Shown here: positions 49,251-56,617 of the stretch, piece after piece
Layout of the letters: each line of letters begins with the position of its first letter
How positions within the stretch are numbered: position 1 is the first letter of the stretch
Origin: Flavobacterium sp.
GTDB taxonomy: Bacteria > Bacteroidota > Bacteroidia > Flavobacteriales > Flavobacteriaceae
Assembly: GCA_030151565.1 (NCBI GenBank)
Contig: JASLDM010000060.1
Location: 1 to 64,000, forward strand
Length of the DNA stretch: 64,000 bases
Direction: 5' to 3'
Made by a program: the position numbers and the translations under genes
The notes under the pieces: generated by a model
What the model was told of the DNA's origin: nothing
Databases searched by the model: none
Seen by the model: only the letters and a program-made list of their open reading frames with translations

Positions 49251-50606
49251 TTATTTACTTTTTCTTCTTTTTTCAGCACGTTTCTTTTCAACTCCACGAT
49301 TAGTTGGTTTGGTTTTTCGAGGATTTCTTTTTCCTGGACCACCCAAATTTACTTTTTTGTTTTTGTCTTTCTTTTCATGAAAGGCTTCTCCTTTTTCTGG
49401 TGCTAATTTAGGTTTTTTGGTAAGGTGTTTTATTTTTTGTTTTATTTTTTCAAACTCCATAAGTTTTTCGGAAATTTCAACTTCAGAAGGAATTTCCATT
49501 ACTCGCATCTCTTTTTCCATTAAAACTTCAGCGTCGAGTTTGATTTCTTCCTCTTTAGGGTCAATTAAACTGATAGCGGTTCCTTCTTTATCAGCACGCC
49601 CAGTTCTTCCGATTCTGTGGATATATTGCTCAGGAAGTTCTGAGAATTGCATATTAATGACGTGGCTGATATCTGAGATATCTAATCCGCGTGCCATAAT
49701 ATCTGTTGTAACTAAACCTCGTAGTTCGTTGCTTTGGAAGTCGGCCATTGCATTTAAACGGAAATTTTGTGATTTATTAGAGTGTATAACCGTAAACTCC
49801 TCAGGGAATTTCGCTTCTAGTTTTTCTAGAATTAAATCAGCAATTCGCTTACTGTTGATGAAGATCAGTACTCGATTATAGGTAGATTTATCTTCAAGTA
49901 AATGAAGGAGTAGATTTAGTTTTGTGTTGAAGTTAGGAACGTGATATACTTGTTGATCAATTTTTTCCAAAGGAGTTCCTGAAGGTGCAAGAGTAACCTC
50001 TTCAGGGTAATCAAAAAAATCTTCTAAAATTTCATCGACCTCTTCTGTCATCGTAGCTGAAAATAAAATGTTTTGTTTTTTATTTTTCATCATCGATAGA
50101 ATCGAAGTAAGTTGATGTCTAAAACCTAAATTAAGAATTTCATCAAATTCATCTATTACAAGTTTTTGTAACGCATCGAATCGAACAACTCCATCTAAAG
50201 CTAAGTCCATAGTTCTACCTGGTGTGCCTACTAGTACATCTACGCCTTCGTAAACTGCTTTTCGTTGTGTATTGATGTTTGTGCCTCCATAAACACCTAC
50301 CGTTCTGATAGACATGTATTGTGTTAGCTTTTCAACTTCTTCAACTACTTGTACTACTAATTCACGTGTTGGAACAAGAATCATTACCCTAGGTATGTCA
50401 GTTGCGGCAAATTTCCATTGTTTTAAAATAGGTAATAAATACGCATATGTTTTTCCAGTTCCAGTTTGGGCGATTCCCATCATATCTCGTCCAGATAAAA
50501 TAACGGAAAAAGATTTTTCTTGAATAGGAGTGGGCGTTGTAATGTTTAATTCTTTTAAGGCTTTGTCTAAAGCTTTCGGAAGATTAAATTGCTCGAAAGT
50601 GCTCAT
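49251..50606 (-). CDS. DEAD/DEAH box RNA helicase (DEFD variant)
   Basis: A 451-residue superfamily 2 helicase. Q motif 'EQFNLPKALDKALKELNI', Walker A AQTGTGKT, motif Ib 'GTPGRTMD', motif II reads IDEFDEIL (DEFD rather than DEAD), SAT, and motif VI HRIGRTGR, followed by a basic tail (KKDKNKKVNLGGPGKRNPRK) typical of RNA-binding extensions. It probably works in ribosome assembly or mRNA turnover. ATG 50606 (MSTFEQF) is chosen because the longer frame starts with a TTG inside the -7 element. Confidence 0.93.
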   Translation of the reverse strand: MSTFEQFNLPKALDKALKELNITTPTPIQEKSFSVILSGRDMMGIAQTGTGKTYAYLLPILKQWKFAATDIPRVMILVPTRELVVQVVEEVEKLTQYMSIRTVGVYGGTNINTQRKAVYEGVDVLVGTPGRTMDLALDGVVRFDALQKLVIDEFDEILNLGFRHQLTSILSMMKNKKQNILFSATMTEEVDEILEDFFDYPEEVTLAPSGTPLEKIDQQVYHVPNFNTKLNLLLHLLEDKSTYNRVLIFINSKRIADLILEKLEAKFPEEFTVIHSNKSQNFRLNAMADFQSNELRGLVTTDIMARGLDISDISHVINMQFSELPEQYIHRIGRTGRADKEGTAISLIDPKEEEIKLDAEVLMEKEMRVMEIPSEVEISEKLMEFEKIKQKIKHLTKKPKLAPEKGEAFHEKKDKNKKVNLGGPGKRNPRKTKPTNRGVEKKRAEKRRKSK

Positions 50607-50624
50607 ATGGGTTCTAGTTTGTGG

Positions 50625-50632
50625 CAAAGATA
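50625..50632 (-). promoter_or_regulatory. -7 element for the helicase gene
   Basis: Minus strand TATCTTTG, exact match to TAnnTTTG, 19 bases before the ATG at 50606. Confidence 0.6.
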
Positions 50633-50714
50633 CATTTTTTTTAACCGTATCAAGAGTATAAAAAGAATCCAGAATAGGTTTTTTTGCAGTAAATCAAATG
50701 GTTGATTCTTAATA

Positions 50715-50746
50715 AAAAATGATTGTCTTTAGACAATCATTTTTTA
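50715..50746 (-). terminator. Rho-independent terminator overlapping a stop codon
   Basis: AAAAAATGATTGTCT / AGACAATCATTTTTT hairpin after the transglycosylase gene; its outer arm covers the stop codon at 50737-50739. Confidence 0.85.
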
Positions 50747-51639
50747 TAACCTTCTGTAGGTATTTCGATATAATATGTTTTTCCTGGTGTTACTTCTAGT
50801 TTAGTGTCTCGTAACCAAGGGTTGTGAAGTTTCAATATTTTGTAATTTATTCCTTGCTCTTTCGCAAATTGAGCTAGATCAATAATATCGTAATCAACAG
50901 CAACTTTTTTTGATTTTATTGGATGATAAAGTGTGTTCTCAGGTAAATCGAAACCATATTTCTCGGTATTTGACATGATTTCTTTTAAAGCTAAAATTCT
51001 GAAAACATATCTAGAGGTTTCTTCGTTAATGAATAAGTCGTAATAGTCATCTACCATTTGTACTTCTAATTGACGACTCACACCTGCCATTCCTCTATTG
51101 TACGATGCAGCAGCCAAGGTCCAACTACCAAATTTGTTTTTGGCTCTTTTAAAGTATTCACAAGCTGCTTCGGTAGCTTTTTCCAGGTCGTAGCGTTCAT
51201 CTACAGAATTGGTTACTTCCAAATTAAAATCCTTAGCAGTACCATTCATAAACTGCCAAAATCCACGTGCACCAGCAGGAGAAGTTGCGTTGGATAGTGT
51301 ACTTTCTATAACAGCTAAATATTTAAAATCATCAGGAATTCCATTCTTCTTTAATATTGGCTCAATGATTGGGAAAAAGCGATTTGCTCTTTTAATAGAA
51401 AGTATTGTAGAACCGTGAAGATTTACGTTTACGATCATTTCGCGATCCATTCGTTCGCGGACATCTACAATTTGTAGAGGAGTTCTCTCTCCTGCAAAAT
51501 TGATATTATCTGGTAAGTATGCGTGATTTTTTACATCGATACTATTTGTATTTGTTCCAGAAGTAGTTCCGAAAATAAAGGTGCTTCCTATTATGCATAC
51601 CCCTGCGATTGCTGCAATCTTTTTAACTTTCTTGTTCAT
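50737..51639 (-). CDS. Lytic transglycosylase with SLT domain
   Basis: A 300-residue membrane-anchored murein hydrolase: one N-terminal helix (about residues 7-27), then an SLT catalytic domain with the catalytic Glu in 'YLAVIESTLSNATSPAGARG' (near residue 110), 'FWQFMNGTAKDFNLEVTNSV' and the C-terminal 'AAASYNRGMAGVSRQLE' motif, followed by a LysM-like segment ('DIIDLAQFAKEQGINYKILK' then 'LEVTPGKTYYIEIP'). Cleaves peptidoglycan glycan strands. Overlaps the upstream hydrolase gene by 17 bases. Confidence 0.9.
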   Translation of the reverse strand: MNKKVKKIAAIAGVCIIGSTFIFGTTSGTNTNSIDVKNHAYLPDNINFAGERTPLQIVDVRERMDREMIVNVNLHGSTILSIKRANRFFPIIEPILKKNGIPDDFKYLAVIESTLSNATSPAGARGFWQFMNGTAKDFNLEVTNSVDERYDLEKATEAACEYFKRAKNKFGSWTLAAASYNRGMAGVSRQLEVQMVDDYYDLFINEETSRYVFRILALKEIMSNTEKYGFDLPENTLYHPIKSKKVAVDYDIIDLAQFAKEQGINYKILKLHNPWLRDTKLEVTPGKTYYIEIPTEGYKK

Positions 51640-52300
51640 TTTTATTTTCTAATATTAAGTTGGGTAAATGGGTGTTGAACCATTTGTGTTTTATTAAAAT
51701 CATAGCATGTGTTCCACCTTTGATAACGATTGCATCTTTGATGTATTGTATAGGGAAGATTTCATCTTTATTTCCATGAATGTGGATGATATTTGGATCA
51801 GGAACTGAGCCCTTCCATAAAATCACATTTTTAAAAGCCCAGTCCAGATATTCGGGGTCTCGAACTGTCATATATTGGTCAAAGATATCTAAACGATATT
51901 TTGTCTTATCATCGCTAAATTTTTTATACACTTGCTCTATCTCTTCAATCCAGCGAGTTGGAAAAAGTTTGTATATAGCTGTAGCTTTTGCAAATTTCAT
52001 TCTTTTAGGGAACTCTTCATTAGATCGAACACTCGAAATTATAATTGTTTTTTTTGAGGGAATTATCTTGGATAATTCTTGTACTATAATGCCTCCAAAT
52101 GAAACCCCTATTAAAACTGGATTCGCATGTAATATGTTTTTTTTTATTCTATTTACATAATGAATTAAATCTTCATCTTTTATAGGTGCAATCCATTCTA
52201 AAAAATGCATTTCAAAGCAATCTTGAGGAAGTTTTATTTTCTCAAAAATCTTTGTATTTGCTCCCATTCCTGGCATAAAATAAACATGTATTTTGTTCAT
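51623..52300 (-). CDS. Alpha/beta hydrolase
   Basis: A 225-residue cytosolic-looking hydrolase: 'HVYFMPGMGANTKIF' as the first strand and oxyanion loop, the nucleophile elbow GVSFGG, an acid in 'HGNKDEIFPI' and the histidine in 'IKGGTHAMIL'. It has no signal peptide and no recognised substrate. It precedes the transglycosylase gene with a 17-base overlap, so the two are co-translated. Confidence 0.8.
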   Translation of the reverse strand: MNKIHVYFMPGMGANTKIFEKIKLPQDCFEMHFLEWIAPIKDEDLIHYVNRIKKNILHANPVLIGVSFGGIIVQELSKIIPSKKTIIISSVRSNEEFPKRMKFAKATAIYKLFPTRWIEEIEQVYKKFSDDKTKYRLDIFDQYMTVRDPEYLDWAFKNVILWKGSVPDPNIIHIHGNKDEIFPIQYIKDAIVIKGGTHAMILIKHKWFNTHLPNLILENKNEQES

Positions 52301-52484
52301 TTTAAATAAATTAACTATTCGTTTGTGGGAAGTCTCGAAAAAAATCCCGAAATTTGCTAAATATAAGTTATTTACAATTGATTTTTCTTCTTCAAAGGAT
52401 TAAAAAAAACTTAAATATTTAATTGTATAGAAAAATGTAAATAAACTTTCTCATCATATCATGAAACGTAAAACTTTATTATAA

Positions 52485-52766
52485 ATGGAAATTAAGAATA
52501 ACGAGCTTCTTCGTCAGTTTGAGTTGGAGACTGATAAAGGTTTGCTAAGCGTAGAGTATTCTCTACAAGAAAGAAAAATTTTTCTGACTAAATTGAAAGG
52601 ATTAGAAAATACGGTGCAAGAACAGGCATCTGATTTTTTAAAAGCTGTTTTGTCTTTTGCAGAAGATAAGAGACTGAAAGTGGTACCAACACATCCGAAA
52701 ATTGTTTCTTTTTTTAGAAAAAACCCAATTTATAAGGAGTTATTGCCTCCTGGGATTCGAATTTGA
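52485..52766 (+). CDS. Small GNAT-like protein with degenerate acetyl-CoA site
   Basis: A 93-residue protein matching the short GNAT subfamily (Acetyltransf_CG-type, about 90-100 residues): strand 'LLSVEYSLQERKIFLTKLKG' and helix 'FLKAVLSFAEDKRLKVVPTH' ending in the 'SFFRKNPIYKELL' segment. The acetyl-CoA-binding loop (normally R/Q-G-x-G-x-A/G) is replaced by 'ENTVQEQAS', so it may be inactive or bind something else. Starts about 190 bases after the divergent hydrolase and ends in a bidirectional terminator. Confidence 0.7.
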   Translation: MEIKNNELLRQFELETDKGLLSVEYSLQERKIFLTKLKGLENTVQEQASDFLKAVLSFAEDKRLKVVPTHPKIVSFFRKNPIYKELLPPGIRI

Positions 52767-52803
52767 TTCGTAAATTTCAACAACACATCAACTAACAACA
52801 TTA

Positions 52804-52839
52804 AAAAAGCCTGTTTGATTTTTATCAAACAGGCTTTTT
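52804..52839. terminator. Bidirectional terminator
   Basis: AAAAAGCCTGTTTGAT / ATCAAACAGGCTTTTT hairpin with four-base loop between convergent genes. Confidence 0.92.
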
Positions 52840-52840
52840 C

Positions 52841-54160
52841 TTAATTTATAAAATCGATTCGGACACTTCCGTCATCATCTATTTTAGTAAGTTTTACTTT
52901 GTGTAATGTGTTGACATAAGCTGGATCCCATGGGGTTTTTACTTTAACATAGTTTTCGGTAAATCCATGAATGTAGCCTTCTTTATTCTCGCTTTCAAAC
53001 AGAACTATTTTTTCTTTTCCGATCTGACTTTCATAAAAGGCTCGTCTTTTTTTAACTGAAAGGGCACGTAACATTTTGCTTCGTTTATTCCTTACATTCA
53101 TCGGTACGGCTCCTTCCATTTCGATGGCTTCTGTATTATCTCTTTCAGAATATGTGAAAACGTGAAGGTAAGAAATATCCATTTCATTTAAAAAATGATA
53201 GGTTTCTAAAAAACGTTCATCCGTTTCACCAGGAAAACCAACAATTACATCTACACCAATACAAGCGTCTGGCATAGTAGCTTTGATTCTATCGACACGT
53301 TCAGTATAGACTTCTCGCAAATAACGGCGTTTCATTTTCTTTAAAATAGTATTACTTCCAGATTGTAATGGAATGTGAAAATGAGGGACGAAAGTACGGC
53401 TTTGTGAAACGAAATCAATAGTTTCGTTCTTTAATAGATTTGGTTCAATTGAAGATATACGAAGACGTTCAATTCCATTGACTTGATCTAAAGCCTGTAC
53501 AAGTTCTAAGAATGTGTGTTCGTGTTTTTTATTACCAAATTCACCTTTTCCATAATCACCAATATTCACACCTGTTAATACAATTTCCTTTATGTCTTGT
53601 TGTGCTATTTCTGCTGCATTTTTCAAAACATTTTCCATCGTATCACTGCGAGAAATTCCTCGAGCTAAAGGAATAGTGCAATAGGTACATTTATAATCAC
53701 AACCATCTTGAACTTTTAAGAAAGCTCTGGTTCGATCTCCAATGGAATAACTACCAACATAGAAGTCTGCTTCTTCAATTTCACAAGAATGAACCTCACC
53801 TAAATCATTTTTCGAGAGATCGTGGATATAATCAGTAATTTTGAATTTTTCAGTAGCACCCAAAACTAAATCTACACCATCAACAGCAACAAGTTCTTCA
53901 GGCTTTAATTGAGCATAACATCCAATTGCGGCTACAAAGGCTTTTTCATTTTTCTTTTGCGCCTTTTTAACTATTTGTTTAAATTGTTTGTCAGCGTTTT
54001 CTGTAACTGAACAAGTGTTAATAACATATATATCTGCAACCTCGTCAAAGTCAACTCGATCAAAACCTTCGTCTGTAAAGTTTCGGGCAATGGTAGAGGT
54101 TTCGGAGAAGTTAAGTTTACAACCTAATGTGTAAAAAGCTACTTTTTTTCTGTTTTCCAT
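52841..54160 (-). CDS. mtaB: tRNA (t6A37) methylthiotransferase MtaB
   Basis: A 439-residue radical-SAM methylthiotransferase. N-terminal UPF0004 domain with three conserved cysteines ('YTLGCKLNFSET', 'VINTCSVTENADKQF', 'AIGCYAQLKPEEL'), radical-SAM cluster motif CDYKCTYCTIP (near residue 154) and a C-terminal TRAM domain. It converts t6A37 to ms2t6A37 in tRNAs reading ANN codons. Identified as MtaB rather than MiaB from the 'GCKLNFSET' and 'DGCDYKCTYC' forms. Divergent from the oligopeptide-binding gene. Confidence 0.92.
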   Translation of the reverse strand: MENRKKVAFYTLGCKLNFSETSTIARNFTDEGFDRVDFDEVADIYVINTCSVTENADKQFKQIVKKAQKKNEKAFVAAIGCYAQLKPEELVAVDGVDLVLGATEKFKITDYIHDLSKNDLGEVHSCEIEEADFYVGSYSIGDRTRAFLKVQDGCDYKCTYCTIPLARGISRSDTMENVLKNAAEIAQQDIKEIVLTGVNIGDYGKGEFGNKKHEHTFLELVQALDQVNGIERLRISSIEPNLLKNETIDFVSQSRTFVPHFHIPLQSGSNTILKKMKRRYLREVYTERVDRIKATMPDACIGVDVIVGFPGETDERFLETYHFLNEMDISYLHVFTYSERDNTEAIEMEGAVPMNVRNKRSKMLRALSVKKRRAFYESQIGKEKIVLFESENKEGYIHGFTENYVKVKTPWDPAYVNTLHKVKLTKIDDDGSVRIDFIN

Positions 54161-54182
54161 AATAATTAGCTACTCTTACTAG

Positions 54183-54190
54183 TAACTTTG
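54183..54190 (+). promoter_or_regulatory. -7 element for the SBP-RR-HK operon
   Basis: TAACTTTG, exact match to TAnnTTTG, 60 bases before the ATG at 54250. Confidence 0.5.
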
Positions 54191-54223
54191 AATTATATTT
54201 ACTTTTTAAAATAAAAAGAACTG

Positions 54224-54231
54224 CAAATTTA
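54224..54231 (-). promoter_or_regulatory. -7 element for mtaB
   Basis: Minus strand TAAATTTG, exact match to TAnnTTTG, 64 bases upstream of the mtaB ATG. With the plus-strand element at 54183, the two promoters face each other and their transcripts would overlap by about 20 bases. Confidence 0.45.
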
Positions 54232-54249
54232 CATACAAAAATTGGTTTG

Positions 54250-55851
54250 ATGAAATCTACATTTTATTATATATTACTTATAGCTATAGTTTTAAACGTA
54301 TATTCTTGTCAGAATAAAACAGAACAATATGATGATTCTCTAGTTTTTCGGTATAATGAAAATGCTAATATTCAAACGTTAGATCCAGCTTTTGCACGCA
54401 ATCAAGCTATAATTTGGCCTTGTAACCAGTTGTTTAACGGATTAGTTCAGCTAGATGATTCTTTACATGTTCAGCCTGATATTGCTAGGAAATGGGAGAT
54501 AAGTGATGATGGTAAAACGTATCGATTTATTTTGCGAAAGGATGTGTTTTTTCATCCACATGCTAATTTCGGTATTGATAGTACACGAACGGTAAATGCT
54601 ACTGATTTTGTCTATAGTTTTGAACGCTTATTAAGTTCTAAGTTGGCATCTCCAGGAGCTTGGATTTTTCAAAAAGTTAATCATTTTGAGGCTGTAAATG
54701 ATAGTGTTTTGAAAATTGAATTAAAAGAATCTTTTCCGGCTTTTTTAGGATTGCTTACTATGAAGTATGCTTCGGTTGTTCCTCGGGAGGTTATAGAAGA
54801 TGTAAATCATGATTTTCGATCTCATCCAATTGGAACGGGGCCTTTTTATTTTAAATTTTGGGAAGAAAATATCAAATTGGTATTGCGTAAGCATCAACTT
54901 TATTTTGAGGTAGACGAAAAGGGAAATAAATTACCATATTTAGAGTCTGTAGTAATTACTTTTTTACCTGATAAGCAAAGTGCTTTTTTGCAATTTGTTC
55001 AAGGTAATTTAGACTTTATTTCAGGGCTAGATCCTTCTTATAAGGATGAATTAATTACAGATTCGGGAGAATTGCAAGAGAAATATCAAGAACGTATACA
55101 AATGATTACTGGACCGTATTTGAATACAGAATATTTGGGTTTTAATCTAGAAGTCCCTGGTATAGCCCAAGATATTCGAATCCGAAAAGCTTTAAATATT
55201 GGCTTCGATCGTCAAAAAATGCTTTATTATTTGAGAAATGATATGGGAACTGCTGCAGTCGGAGGTATGATTCCAAAAGGTTTGTTGGGAACAATTGAAG
55301 GGAATTTAAAGTATGATCCAGAATTTGCAAAAGAGCTTGTAGCTGCTTATCGTAAAGAAACAGGAATTGATAATTTAACTTTAATACTTTCAACCAATGC
55401 TTCTTATTTGGATATAGCGGAATATCTCCAGCGCGAATGGCGAAAAATAGGGATTGATGTACAAGTGGATGTTGCTCCTCCATCAACGCTAAGACAAGGG
55501 ATTGCTACAGGTAAGGTAGCTTTTTTTAGAGGAAGCTGGATAGCAGATTATCCAGATGCTGAAAATTACTTATCGCTATTTTATTCAGAAAATAAGCCTC
55601 CATATGGACCTAATTATACTCGTTTTAAAAATAAAATTTACGATAATCTGTACAATGAGGTTTTCCGTAAAGAAAATTATGACAAACAACTATTTTTGTA
55701 CCAGCAAATGGATCGTATTGTAGCTGAAGAGATTCCTGTGATTGTTTTATTTTATGATCAAGCTGTACGATTTTCAAGAAAAGAAGTACAAAATTTAGGA
55801 ATTAACCCATTGAATAATCTTTTTTTAAAAACAGTCAAAAAACAGCATTAA
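54250..55851 (+). CDS. SBP_bac_5 oligopeptide-type substrate-binding lipoprotein
   Basis: A 533-residue lipoprotein (Cys20 in VYSC) of the DppA/OppA class: 'NIQTLDPAFARNQAIIWPCN', 'WEISDDGKTYRFILRKDVFF', 'YVYSFERLL'-like region and 'GTGPFYFKFWEENIKLVLRK' are all typical. No permease or ATPase gene follows; instead a LytTR response regulator and a propeller sensor kinase do, so it may deliver signals rather than nutrients or act as the ligand sensor. ATG 54250 chosen (the frame extends one TTG upstream). Confidence 0.88.
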   Translation: MKSTFYYILLIAIVLNVYSCQNKTEQYDDSLVFRYNENANIQTLDPAFARNQAIIWPCNQLFNGLVQLDDSLHVQPDIARKWEISDDGKTYRFILRKDVFFHPHANFGIDSTRTVNATDFVYSFERLLSSKLASPGAWIFQKVNHFEAVNDSVLKIELKESFPAFLGLLTMKYASVVPREVIEDVNHDFRSHPIGTGPFYFKFWEENIKLVLRKHQLYFEVDEKGNKLPYLESVVITFLPDKQSAFLQFVQGNLDFISGLDPSYKDELITDSGELQEKYQERIQMITGPYLNTEYLGFNLEVPGIAQDIRIRKALNIGFDRQKMLYYLRNDMGTAAVGGMIPKGLLGTIEGNLKYDPEFAKELVAAYRKETGIDNLTLILSTNASYLDIAEYLQREWRKIGIDVQVDVAPPSTLRQGIATGKVAFFRGSWIADYPDAENYLSLFYSENKPPYGPNYTRFKNKIYDNLYNEVFRKENYDKQLFLYQQMDRIVAEEIPVIVLFYDQAVRFSRKEVQNLGINPLNNLFLKTVKKQH

Positions 55852-55897
55852 GATGATCTAAAATATTTGAATAAAGCCAAAAACCACCAAACTAACG

Positions 55898-56617
55898 ATG
55901 AATGATTTATTATTTGTAATCATCGACGACGAACCTAAAGTCGATGAAGCCTTAAAAGGTATGATTACTAAAGTGTTATTTCCGGATTTGCGAATAAAAA
56001 TAGTGATCGCAAACTCGGTAAAATTAGGCGTAGAACTAATTAAAAATCACCAACCAGATATTGTTTTCTTAGATATTAAACTACCAGGAGAAAATGGTTT
56101 TTCTCTATTTGATCAAGTTGAATTAAAGGATACAGAGGTTGTTTTTACTACTGCTTATAGCGAATATGCTATAGAGAGCATAAATAAATATGGATGCTTG
56201 GGTTATCTTTTAAAACCCATAAGTCGGGATGATCTTGAATTTGTTTTTGAACGATTTATGGAAAAGCGTTTGAATAATAAACTTTTTAGGTTTATCAATG
56301 ATTCTGGTAAACGGATATTGATCGATTATAAAGATATAATGCTTTTTAGAGCTTCAGGAAATTACTGCGAGATTTTCATGAAAGATAGAAAATATGTTGT
56401 ATCTAAAACATTGAAGTTTATTGAGGAAAATATGGGAAGAAACTTGGTTAGGGTGCATAGGTCATATGCAGTAAATCTAGACTTTGTATCGCATTATAAT
56501 CCAGAAACAGCATATTTGTATTTTAAAACCGATACTATTAATAAAACCGATAGTTTTATTGAAAAGATTCCAGTTGGAGAAAAATATCGAGCGGAATTGC
56601 GTGAGCTTTTTTTATGA
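55898..56617 (+). CDS. LytTR family response regulator
   Basis: A 239-residue response regulator: receiver domain with acidic pocket 'VIIDDEP' and phosphoacceptor Asp59 in 'DIVFLDIKLPGENGF', Lys106 near 'YLLKPISRDD'; LytTR DNA-binding domain from about 138 ('LIDYKDIMLFRASGNYCEIF', then 'VRVHRSYAVNLDFV'). It starts 46 bases after the binding protein gene and its stop overlaps the kinase start by 4 bases, so it is co-translated with the kinase. Confidence 0.93.
   Translation: MNDLLFVIIDDEPKVDEALKGMITKVLFPDLRIKIVIANSVKLGVELIKNHQPDIVFLDIKLPGENGFSLFDQVELKDTEVVFTTAYSEYAIESINKYGCLGYLLKPISRDDLEFVFERFMEKRLNNKLFRFINDSGKRILIDYKDIMLFRASGNYCEIFMKDRKYVVSKTLKFIEENMGRNLVRVHRSYAVNLDFVSHYNPETAYLYFKTDTINKTDSFIEKIPVGEKYRAELRELFL

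Noticed and set aside
49417..49881. 154-codon plus-strand frame opposite the RNA helicase
   Set aside because: Shadow of the helicase gene; serine-rich low-complexity translation typical of antisense frames.
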